From Verrucomicrobiaceae bacterium (GTDB taxonomy: Bacteria > Verrucomicrobiota > Verrucomicrobiia > Verrucomicrobiales > Akkermansiaceae), in assembly GCA_027485995.1 (NCBI GenBank), contig JAIXPW010000250.1, positions 1 to 64,000 on the forward strand: a DNA stretch of 64,000 nucleotides. Reading direction: 5' to 3'. This document shows, piece after piece, positions 18,601 through 24,508 of the stretch (positions are counted from its first letter, which is position 1; every line of letters starts with the position of its first letter). Under the pieces are notes generated by a model that was not told the DNA's origin, did not search any database, and saw only the letters and a program-made list of their open reading frames with translations. Made by a program: the position numbers and the translations under genes.

Positions 18601-21357
18601 TTCGTGGTTCAGGTGACGGATGCTTCGAATGCCAGTGTCACGGCTGGCCTCAACATCACCGTCGCAGCGGCAGATCTTTCGGCCGATTCCGATGGCGATG
18701 GCTTCACCAATGGTTTGGAGATCGCACTCGGAACCGACGCCAACAGTTCAGCCTCGCAACCGGACAGCAGCTACAGCGGGCTCAGGGCCTGGTGGAGGCT
18801 CAATGAAGCCAGCGGCACCATCGCCGACGATACCACCGGCCGGACTCAGGATGGCACCGTTGCGGGTGGCGCGGCCTGGGTCGCGGGCTTGATTGGCAAC
18901 GCCCTCAGCCTCGATGGCGTGGACGATGGGGCATTTGTGGGCAACTCCGCGGCACTGACCGGCACCACGGATTTCACCCTCAGTGCCTGGGTGAAAATGA
19001 ATCCCGGTTCACCTGCGGGAACGATCATCCAACAGCGCGAGCCAGGAGGGCTTGGCTACCTTGGAGAATACATGCTCAATGTGAATGCAGGGGGCACGGT
19101 GAACTTCTTCGTCTACAACAGCGGCTATCAGTTCAACCTGAACACCACCGCTTCGGTGACGGATGGACAGTGGCACCTCGTTTCCGCCACCCGCAGCGGC
19201 ACCGCTGGAACCATCTACATCGATGGGGTCCAGGCCGCCTCCGGCAGCGGCACGGTCCAGCCACTCGTTTCGCTCGCAGTCTCGATCGGCTATGACTACC
19301 GCGACAACAACAAGCGCTTCGCCGGTCTGTTGGATGACGTTCGGATCTACTCGCGTGCCCTCAGTGCCTCGGAACTCAACACGATCCATGACAACCTGAT
19401 CCCGAATGGCGCGCCGGCCTTCGTCAGCGATCCGTTCAGCAAGCCTGCTGCCGTGGAGGACGCCTCCTACTCGGGAAGTCTGGCTGGGTCCGCCATCGAT
19501 CCGGACTTCGGCGATGCGCTCCTGTATTCGAAAGTCAGCGGGCCTGCCTGGCTCACGATTGCAGCCGATGGAACCCTTGGTGGAATTCCTGCCAACGCAA
19601 ACGTCGGAGCCAACAGTTTCGTGGTCAGGGTCACGGATCCGTCCGGTCTAACAGACGATGCGGCCCTTTCGATCACGGTGACCAATACCAACGATGCACC
19701 CGTCTTCGCTGCGGACCCGATCAACCTCGCCGCCACCGAGGACAGCGCCTTCAGCGGCCAGCTTTCGGCCAGCGATGTGGATGCGGGTGATACACTGACC
19801 TTCGCCAAGGTCTCCGGACCCGCCTGGTTGAGCGTTTCCGCCAGTGGGGCCTTGAGCGGCACTCCATCGAATTCCGATGTGGGAGCCAATGCCTTCTCGG
19901 TAAGCGTGACCGACTCCTCGAACGCCACCGTCACCGCCGTGCTGAACATCACGGTCGTGAACGTGAACGATGCACCCGTCTTTGCTGCGGACCCGATCAA
20001 CTTCGCCGCCACCGAGGACAGCGCCTTCAGCGGCCAGCTTTCCGCCAGCGATGTGGATGCGGGGGATACACTGACCTTTGCCAAGCTCTCCGGACCCGCC
20101 TGGTTGAGTGTTTCCGCCAGTGGGGCCCTGAGCGGCACGCCAACCAACGCGCAGGTCGGACTCAATGTCTTTGTGGTTTCGGCAAGTGATGCCTCGAATG
20201 CCACCGTCACCGCGGCCCTCAACGTCACGGTCGCGAATGTGAATGACGCTCCGATCTTCACCGCGAATCCGATCAATCTCGCCGCCATCGAGGACAGTGC
20301 CTTCAGCGGTCAACTCGCGGCAACAGATGTGGACCCGGGAGACACCTTGACCTTCGCCAAGGTCTCAGGCCCTGCCTGGCTCAGTGTTTCCGTCAGTGGC
20401 GCCCTGAGCGGCACTCCAACCAACGCGCAGGTCGGACTCAATGTCTTTGTGGTTTCGGCAAGCGATGCCTCGAATGCCACCGTCACCGCCACCCTCAATG
20501 TCACGGTTGCCAACGTGAATGATGCCCCGGTCTTCACCACCAACCCCATCAACAAGCCGGACGGAAACGAGACAGTCGCCTACACCGGGCAGACGATTGC
20601 CGGTTCGACCACTGACCCTGATGTGGGTGACACGGTGACCTTCTCGAAGGTCTCGGGACCTGCCTGGCTGGTGGTCGCTTCGAACGGTGCGCTCAGCGGC
20701 ACACCGCCTGCCGGCAGTGCGGGAGCGAACGTCTTCTTCGTCCGCGCCACGGATGGAGCGGGCGCGACAGTCGATGCGACCCTCAACATCACGATCATCG
20801 CGGCCGGCCTTCCCGCTCCGTGGGTGAATGCCAAGATTGGAACGGCGAATCTAACAGGATCGGTGTCCCACAACGCAGGCACCTTCACCCTGAGCGGTTC
20901 GGGAATCATGAGCGGAACTGCCGATACCGCCCAGTTCGTTTATCAGACCTTGAGCGGCGATGGCCAGATCACCGCCCGTATTCCCACGGTGGGAGCCACT
21001 GGTGCCAACGCTCGGGTCGGCGTGATGATCCGCGACACCCTGGCCACCGGTTCCCGCCACGTGACGATGTCGGTCAATGGAAGCTCGGCTTACCGCTTGG
21101 TCGTCAGAAGCACCACCGGCGGCACTACCACCACGACCAACAGCAGCTCCGGCACGGCACCGAACCTCTGGGTCAGGCTGGTGCGCACAGGAAACACCAT
21201 CACCTCGTACCGCAGCACCAACGGCACGGCCTGGACCTTGGTCGCGACCTCCACCGTGACCATGGCGACCAACTGCTACATTGGTCTCGTCGATTGCAGC
21301 GGCTCCAACACCACGCTCAACACCTCCAGCTTCAGTACCCTCAGCGTGACACCCTGA
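9697..21357 (+). CDS. Giant exported metzincin-like, multidomain repeat protein (3886 aa)
   Basis: N-terminal hydrophobic segment (residues 8-26) acts as signal/anchor. Then a helical pro-region and a metallopeptidase domain with the metzincin zinc motif HEIGHSLGRNH (H456, H460, H466; E457 catalytic) and a Met-turn-like FDIMGG near residue 493. Next, approximately: PKD domain 642-727; carboxypeptidase-regulatory-like 731-805; about seven Calx-beta domains 812-1500; PA14 1508-1655; another Calx-beta to about 1768; autotransporter-associated beta-strand region 1868-2452 (LTKNGNGTLRITG, GAGLLTLSSANTYTG); cadherin/putative-Ig repeats 2452-2992; a Ca-binding SDGDGFTNG segment; LamG 3027-3237; more repeats 3237-3703; a concanavalin-like C-terminal domain 3707-3886. 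There is no autotransporter barrel or PEP-CTERM tail. Role inferred: surface or secreted protease/adhesin. The frame is open throughout. Confidence 0.85.
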   Translation: MSNPRFSRSAVVLVPLLMLVAFSVWKGFQRETSSTPTAEPGGGVHARRVEGKGPVVEALAAKGTASGIGEKTADSSPSSVGEVQAKPDMARIEAFQQWTARWKDADSEGRKALIKEGLELATARRAEFKALIATDPRRALELAVPRVIRQDLPAGILAQLESPVSAKGDFNVYMGRPAPGVEVPPEGLTLRYFESEGVSYKARVFGELEYVTSRQGFPLQGVSIDREFAVAENAVRRLEVGERITAGTTVESSCPVSGKTTTAVASGEPVTDESPTVEIAGRVITLCNGSHVTVLEDNFRSYVQANGSGGAGFFMENFPGTASTAIGNLRCLYIRVTYPDQMAQPNTEEQAYADMRDNARFFLENSYGKMTQTTTFTPLITLPHSLAWYKAKDGEVDCLGLVHSDSRNAAKELGYDPSQFNCIIVRVNKGPRLEGISWGGGSSVWITWDGMDVLNHEIGHSLGRNHANSWTSLDGTPYGYGQNAEYGNPFDIMGGSGGFSAHYNTISKRALDWLPAAYVHSPKANGVYRIFAYDQPTLEEGKRYALTVAKDSVRQYNLEYHPARGGFLTDNALVLYSGMGSNSGHLLDTTQGSPNGKNDGGIAIGRTYSDLEADMHFTVLSKNNTTPPSLDIAYQRGPFPGNVAPTTTIAASTTNALVGDTVTFTATANDSNGDALAYQWEFSDGVVGTNSASISRTFAAAAQVTAMVTVSDMKGGSVRASVVVNVGSHGKQLVTGTITAGGQPLPGVYVTGGGSWCYSNADGTYSLSGITAGSQTLTATLNGYTLTPSFANPLTVVAGSNVANWTAAASNFVTLSKISDATEGGANGVFRLTRNGDSTAALTVLISPVSGTAIKTTDYTFTPDSVASGSFQAFTIPAGAASLDFSVAAVNDTAAEGTETIGVQLASAAGYLSGTANAVVMSLIDNDTTLPQVAVIAPDPYAGETSGDSGSFTFTRTGATTAALSLTVTWTGGASNGTDYASLPTTVIIPIGQSSVTLDVNPTDDSTIEAPEDVIATVSTNASYLLTTGASSATVTITDNDTPYVSVSVPDANASEAGGDSGVFLISRTGSTASSLKVYFGLSGSAQHGTDYASLTGEVTIPAGAVSAPVVIVPNDDDLGEQSESVTLAVTTFNNAYSLGTSFQGTVNIADNSDVPLLNVRSGTVGVEGGSNATFVIRSIGTGSGSVTVNYTLSGTAISGADYTALSGSVSVPVDGSNDTTVTIPVINDAIGEPTETVVVTLTPSASYRIYNDGTAEVAIQDNDSGDRVMVSTYNHSPSEAGPVAGTFYLSRTGTVGALDVSYTLSGTATNGVDYATLSGVVTIPDTQSGVNLVMTPLDDAIFEGSETVTLTVTAAAGYQVDRPASATYIIADNEASALTVGFQQTALASGELPGGLGEYRDIAVQLSGPSASPVTVAYRAGGGDAIGDDVDWTYVDASNGNAIIPSGTLVFAPGETSKNLRVKVKNDGVREGTEVAVLQLANANGAGLTPGRSTFNLFIFDDTVPAFVTEERWNNGAVYTNNTWNTVSPDYTGYLTGFTPAQNVADNYSRRLTGLITAPTSGSYTFWIASDDASRLYLSTDATAANKTQIATLTSWTSFQNWTANASQQSVVINLVAGQSYYMEVQHQEGGGGDHVSVAWQGPGFARTPISFAMPDNYPRTVRFAVTSTSRLETDGSEPMLMALLDRPAGTTAVTVDYGLGGTATAGSDYLLSPGTLTFAAGEQVKLLPLSILSDSVGEAPETIVVTLANPSGCALASPSTHTITLIDSNAFAADTKYFTATSVMASGTLLGTATATPASGRSIASWQILSGNTGNAFAISSSGQVTLQTPASLPNPGVVQLTVRATDNLGSTGDGSIHVLCNSAQSLAWINPAGGSWPVQSNWFGGTVAGGIGVVPNFGVLDLTADATVTLNGATTIGGAVFGDTTPSHNWTIATGTAGPLTLDVASGAPLVTVNNQTATIAAVLAGADGLTKNGNGTLRITGAGTWTGTTTVSSGALEVFAKSGDVAYTVAQGATLKLAYNTGGGYSPSITLNGNGTASAAGLYLGGGRTIQTNGGLLIQTLPTTIRTDGSGTANLQGFDVNSAYFLKTVAAASGSIVESDINFQTGSYGYKIQTDSGSATGSGDLVIKGLIVGGGSAQVGGEALATSLHKWGTGSLKLTGTSTYTKATSINQGSIIVSGGNDRIPTASTVVLGNGTNSGRLVLDGVSQAVAGVQVNGTATTNAVVGGSSTPSTFEVANATAVTFSGRIGGTGTNENNLALWKSGAGLLTLSSANTYTGETRINAGTLALSSAGSLASSLITVGSGAALDVSSVSGGYTLGSGKVLSVSGTVLGPVTTAAGSTLSVGGSVASATITGNLTLAGTTSLRVSKSGTALSNDVIGGVGILTQGGSLVVSASGDPLVAGDSFTLFGANTFAGGFSATSLPSLLPGLTWNVSQLATSGTISVQSVSWSAIEDSAFSGTLVSAYSAPGLTYARIAGPSWLSIATNGALSGTPSNSDVGSNSFTVRVTQPGVGFNDVVILISVSNVNDAPVFSSNPILAAATEDQAFSGQLIASDADAGDSLTFAKVSGPAWLGVSPAGVISGTPSNAEVGSNAFVVRVTDASNASVTADLNISVANVNDAPVFTLNPINLNATEDVAISGQLQASDVDAGDTLTFVKVSGPSWLNVSASGALSGTPGNSEVGLNAFTVSVTDSSNVSVTAALNLTVANVNDAPTFASNPVNLSATEDVAFSGQLTASDVDAGDTLIFAKVSGPSWLNVSASGALSGSPGNAEVGLNAFTVSVTDSSNASVTASLNLTVVNVNDAPAFASNPISLSATEDAAFSGQLSASDVDAGDTLSFAKVSGPAWLNVSASGALSGTPTNSEVGPNAFTVSVTDSANASVTATLNLTVSNVNDAPTFDSDPILANATENLAFTGQLAASDVDAGDSLTFTKVSGPSWLSVSSAGALSGTPGFGTAGLNSFVVQVTDASNASVTAGLNITVAAADLSADSDGDGFTNGLEIALGTDANSSASQPDSSYSGLRAWWRLNEASGTIADDTTGRTQDGTVAGGAAWVAGLIGNALSLDGVDDGAFVGNSAALTGTTDFTLSAWVKMNPGSPAGTIIQQREPGGLGYLGEYMLNVNAGGTVNFFVYNSGYQFNLNTTASVTDGQWHLVSATRSGTAGTIYIDGVQAASGSGTVQPLVSLAVSIGYDYRDNNKRFAGLLDDVRIYSRALSASELNTIHDNLIPNGAPAFVSDPFSKPAAVEDASYSGSLAGSAIDPDFGDALLYSKVSGPAWLTIAADGTLGGIPANANVGANSFVVRVTDPSGLTDDAALSITVTNTNDAPVFAADPINLAATEDSAFSGQLSASDVDAGDTLTFAKVSGPAWLSVSASGALSGTPSNSDVGANAFSVSVTDSSNATVTAVLNITVVNVNDAPVFAADPINFAATEDSAFSGQLSASDVDAGDTLTFAKLSGPAWLSVSASGALSGTPTNAQVGLNVFVVSASDASNATVTAALNVTVANVNDAPIFTANPINLAAIEDSAFSGQLAATDVDPGDTLTFAKVSGPAWLSVSVSGALSGTPTNAQVGLNVFVVSASDASNATVTATLNVTVANVNDAPVFTTNPINKPDGNETVAYTGQTIAGSTTDPDVGDTVTFSKVSGPAWLVVASNGALSGTPPAGSAGANVFFVRATDGAGATVDATLNITIIAAGLPAPWVNAKIGTANLTGSVSHNAGTFTLSGSGIMSGTADTAQFVYQTLSGDGQITARIPTVGATGANARVGVMIRDTLATGSRHVTMSVNGSSAYRLVVRSTTGGTTTTTNSSSGTAPNLWVRLVRTGNTITSYRSTNGTAWTLVATSTVTMATNCYIGLVDCSGSNTTLNTSSFSTLSVTP
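17293..18672 (+). repeat. Tandem coding repeat array 1: five copies of a 276-bp unit
   Basis: Units begin with the codons for N-D-A-P at 17293, 17569, 17845, 18121 and 18397, so the period is exactly 276 bases (92 residues). Each encodes a cadherin-like/putative-Ig domain with conserved ATEDVAFSGQL, SDVDAGDTL, KVSGPSWL and LSGTPGN segments. A more diverged copy precedes the array. Confidence 0.85.
19690..20517 (+). repeat. Tandem coding repeat array 2: three copies of the 276-bp unit plus a diverged fourth
   Basis: Units start at 19690, 19966 and 20242, again a 276-base period; a fourth, slightly longer copy begins at 20518. The third and fourth parts share exact runs of more than 40 bases (for example around 20140-20185 and 20416-20461), pointing to recent duplication or gene conversion. 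The arrays are separated by the LamG domain. Confidence 0.85.
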
Positions 21358-21363
21358 CCAGGA

Positions 21364-22293
21364 ATGAAGTCGGTTTTTCTCAGCGCCTTGGCGACGATCG
21401 CGATCATCGCGGTCGTCGCCCTGCGATGGAGTTCCCATGACTCGCCCTCGAATCGGCCGGTCCCTGCGACTATCCCAGGTTCTTTCCGTTCATCGGGTCA
21501 GCGCCTTGCCGAATCGCGCCCACCGTTGGAAGTGGACGCGGCCTCTGCGGCTTTGACCAGGATTTCGATCAAGGAATGGCAGGATCCGGAAACGCGTGAT
21601 CGGCATCTGGCCTATCTCCGGCGATGGTCGGCCAATGAGCCAGCAGCCTGTCTTGAGTGGGTGAAGTCTCTCCCTGACGATCTGGCCGCCATCCTGATCA
21701 CGGAGATCGCAGGCGGACTCATGCAATCACAGCCGGAGGAGGCCGTGAGATTTGTGGAGGAACTGCCAACCGGAGAGATGCGGGACGCGATGCTGAAGCA
21801 GGCGGCCATGGAATATGCCACCAGCTCGTTGGATCAGGCCTTGAAGTGGGCGGGTGATCAGCCCGACGCCGCGAACCGAGATCTTCTGCTCGCGGCGGTT
21901 TACTGCGTGATGTCCCAGAGCCAGCCGAAGCAGGCTGCGGAGAAGGTGCTGAGCGATGTTGGAGATCTTGAAACGCGTGATCGGACACTTGTGGAGATCA
22001 GTCAGCGCTGGGCCCGGCAGAATATCAGGGAAGCGGCAGTTTTCGTGAGCCAGCAGGAAGCACGGGTCGCCATCCCGGCGGCCGTCCAACTGATCAGCCA
22101 ATGGCCTGAGTCAGACGCCAGGGCTTGCGTGGAGTGGATTTCCAAACTACCGGAGATAGGCCGAAATGAAGTGATGTCTGCCCTCGTCTCGCGGCCCACG
22201 CTCCATCAGCGTGAGAGCCTGGAAGCATTGATGAACTCGACCGATGATCCTTTGCTGCTTGGAATCATTCGCAAGCAACTCGACTCGCCTTGA
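21364..22293 (+). CDS. Membrane-anchored alpha-helical hypothetical protein
   Basis: A 309-aa protein starting six bases after the giant gene, so very likely co-transcribed with it. An N-terminal hydrophobic helix (residues 4-21) acts as signal or anchor, then a low-complexity linker, then an all-helical region of repeated short helices (for example ACLEWVKSLPDD and ACVEWISKLPE are two copies of one motif, and ETRDRHLAYL/ETRDRTLVEI another), resembling TPR/HEAT-like solenoids. I do not recognise a named family. Its position suggests an accessory or export partner for the giant protein; this is inference. Confidence 0.65.
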   Translation: MKSVFLSALATIAIIAVVALRWSSHDSPSNRPVPATIPGSFRSSGQRLAESRPPLEVDAASAALTRISIKEWQDPETRDRHLAYLRRWSANEPAACLEWVKSLPDDLAAILITEIAGGLMQSQPEEAVRFVEELPTGEMRDAMLKQAAMEYATSSLDQALKWAGDQPDAANRDLLLAAVYCVMSQSQPKQAAEKVLSDVGDLETRDRTLVEISQRWARQNIREAAVFVSQQEARVAIPAAVQLISQWPESDARACVEWISKLPEIGRNEVMSALVSRPTLHQRESLEALMNSTDDPLLLGIIRKQLDSP

Positions 22294-22295
22294 GA

Positions 22296-24446
22296 TCAGC
22301 CGCCTTCCGAGTTGCGGATGATTTCCCGATAGACCTCCACCTCCGCGGTCTCCACCCGCTTGAGTTCGGGGTCCTTGTCGAGGTCCACGAAGTAGAGGCC
22401 GAAGTCGGTATTCGGATCAAAGGGATGGCCCCACTCGCGGTTCGAGGTGATCGACCAGAAGTTATAGCCTTTCACGGGAAGACCTTCGTCCAGGGCCTGT
22501 TCCACCTCGGCGATGTGGGCCTTGAGGTAGTCGGTCCGATCGACTCCATCGGCCATCGGAACGCTGCCGTTTTCCACAATGAAAAGCTCCTGATCCGGAA
22601 ACCAGCGGTGAAAGCGTCGCAAGGCGTGCAGCAATCCGCGTGGCCACACCGGTGCCTGGAGAAAGCGTCCATGGGCGGCATCCTCCAGTGAGCGGAAACG
22701 ATGCAGCCGATTCGTCGGAAGACCCCAGTAGTAGTCGAGTCCCACAAAGTCCTGCGCACCCACGGCTTCCTCCGGGCAGAGTTCCTTCGGCAGTCGGCCC
22801 GAGGTTCCGAGATACCACCAGTTGGCATTGGCGATCAGGCTGGTCGTGCCCCAGAAACGCCAGGCCCAATTGAGCCATCCGGATTTGGACTTGAGCAGCT
22901 TGAACCTCTGCTGTGGTTCCACCGGAACGATCTCCAGCAGGGTTTCATCCCCCAGCACCTCGCGCGCGATCAAGCCCGCCAGCTTGAGTTCCAGACCATC
23001 GCCAGTGGAAATCTCCGAGACTCCCGGCGCGTCGGTCCTGATCCCGATCCGGATTTTCCCACGCCGCCGGACGCGTCCCAGTTCACGACTGGATGGCTCG
23101 GTTTCCTCGTGGCCCGGTTTTCCCGTCATCACTTCCCGGAGGGACAGCGGCCTTGGAGCTTCCAGTGGGATCGACCCGGCGTGCGATTGCCAGGGCGCGG
23201 CAAAGGATTCGCCGGATGCGAGTTGAAACCCGGCGATCGCGCGGTTGACGAGGTTGAGCAGTTCGCCATGACCGTACGGAGCCACCACGACGTAGGACTC
23301 ATCGCTCAGGCCTGTGGCCAGAAAGCGGAAGCACTCTCCTCCGATCATGCCCTCGGGGAGCAGGAAGAAGGCATCGCCGTAAACCGCATCGATCTCGCCG
23401 GATGCCAGCGAACTACGGGCTGCATCGTAGTTGGCGAAGATCCGCTTTCTCGCGGAGTCCGGAAGGTCCCGTTTCCAGGAGTCCGGCTGGTTGCCGATGC
23501 CGATGACTCCGACCTTTCTTCCTGAGAGCGAGGCGAGGTCGGGTTCCTGATAGTTCGCGTTCACCAGCACCGCCTTGCCGGTGCGGACATAGGGATCACT
23601 GAACTCGAAGGCGGTCTGATCGCCAGCGGTCACCCCTCCGATGACCAGATCGACGTCCCCTTTTTCGCTGACGAGGGCACCGGCCGTCGTGAACTTGAAC
23701 ACCGCCTCCGAAAGCCCCCGGTGACAGGCTCCGAAGTCCATCAGCATCTGCAGCCACGTTGGAAAGCCGGTGACCAGTGGGTTCACGCCGACCTTTGCCT
23801 CAGGGTGAAGACCCTTGATCGACGCCCGTGCCCTCGCGTGGGCAAGGAACAGGGAAGGGATCAACTTGCCGACCGCCTCCGCTTCCGCATCGACATCTGA
23901 GCCACGTGGCAATCCAGGCGGCATGTAGTAGCGGTTCTGCCACCAGGGCCGGATGAAGCCGAAGGTGAGCTGGCTGGGTTCATTGAAGGTGATCCAGTAA
24001 TCCACCAGATCGCCTAACGACGCCGCGACCCGTTCCGCATAGCGGGCGAAGAAATCAGGAAAGCGAGTGCCGGTCATGCCCTCATGATCGCGCTCCAGCC
24101 AGACCGGCCACACGAAGTGATGCAGGGTGAGCATGACCTTCATGCCCTTTTGGCGGATGCTTGCGGCGACCTTGCGATAGTGATCCAGGGCCTCGGGATC
24201 AAAGTGGCCGTCGGATGGTTCCACCCGCGCCCAGGCCACGGAAAAGCGGAACAGCTTGCAGCCCATTGAGGCCGCCGCGTGAACATCCTCCTCGTAGCGA
24301 TTCCAGAAATCCGTGGCTTTGCCTCGTGGTGTGAGTCCCTGGCAGCGTTCCCAAAGATCCCACACGTCCTCCCTCTCCGGATCGTGGGCCTCCACCTGAT
24401 GATCGGCGTTGGCCGTGCCGAAGAGGAATCCTTTGGGAAAAGCCAT
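22296..24446 (-). CDS. GH1 beta-glycosidase with inserted, circularly permuted family-3 solute-binding domain
   Basis: 716 aa, versus about 450 for a usual GH1 enzyme. The N terminus (FPKGFLFGTANADHQVE) and the acid/base motif TFNEP (E156) are GH1, as are DFVGLDYY (566-573), the nucleophile motif IVENG (E625) and the C-terminal WSITSNREW segment. About 265 residues are inserted between barrel strands 5 and 6. Residues 262-411 match the second part of an SBP_bac_3 domain (GDVDLVIGGVT, FSDPY, LASGEIDAVYGD), and residues 462-522 match its first part (GKIRIGIRTDAPG, then IVPVEPQQRFKLLKS), i.e. in reversed order. The Arg that binds amino-acid carboxylates in this family is absent, so the ligand is probably not a standard amino acid. 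No signal peptide: cytoplasmic. Both catalytic Glu are present, so the enzyme may be active and ligand-gated. Confidence 0.9.
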   Translation of the reverse strand: MAFPKGFLFGTANADHQVEAHDPEREDVWDLWERCQGLTPRGKATDFWNRYEEDVHAAASMGCKLFRFSVAWARVEPSDGHFDPEALDHYRKVAASIRQKGMKVMLTLHHFVWPVWLERDHEGMTGTRFPDFFARYAERVAASLGDLVDYWITFNEPSQLTFGFIRPWWQNRYYMPPGLPRGSDVDAEAEAVGKLIPSLFLAHARARASIKGLHPEAKVGVNPLVTGFPTWLQMLMDFGACHRGLSEAVFKFTTAGALVSEKGDVDLVIGGVTAGDQTAFEFSDPYVRTGKAVLVNANYQEPDLASLSGRKVGVIGIGNQPDSWKRDLPDSARKRIFANYDAARSSLASGEIDAVYGDAFFLLPEGMIGGECFRFLATGLSDESYVVVAPYGHGELLNLVNRAIAGFQLASGESFAAPWQSHAGSIPLEAPRPLSLREVMTGKPGHEETEPSSRELGRVRRRGKIRIGIRTDAPGVSEISTGDGLELKLAGLIAREVLGDETLLEIVPVEPQQRFKLLKSKSGWLNWAWRFWGTTSLIANANWWYLGTSGRLPKELCPEEAVGAQDFVGLDYYWGLPTNRLHRFRSLEDAAHGRFLQAPVWPRGLLHALRRFHRWFPDQELFIVENGSVPMADGVDRTDYLKAHIAEVEQALDEGLPVKGYNFWSITSNREWGHPFDPNTDFGLYFVDLDKDPELKRVETAEVEVYREIIRNSEGG

Positions 24447-24508
24447 GTGACGCTAAGGAATCGCGGGAAGGGGACGCGTCAAGCCCGATCCGGCAAGTGA
24501 AGGATCCG

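Noticed and set aside
17293..20805. Regular repeats as a CRISPR array
   Set aside because: The 276-base units lie in an open frame and encode protein domains; there are no short identical repeats with unique spacers.
22296..24446. Assembly chimera or frameshift explaining the SBP segments in GH1
   Set aside because: The frame is continuous, base composition is even, and both halves sum to exactly one domain with both breakpoints at the same loop; not excluded, but not favoured.
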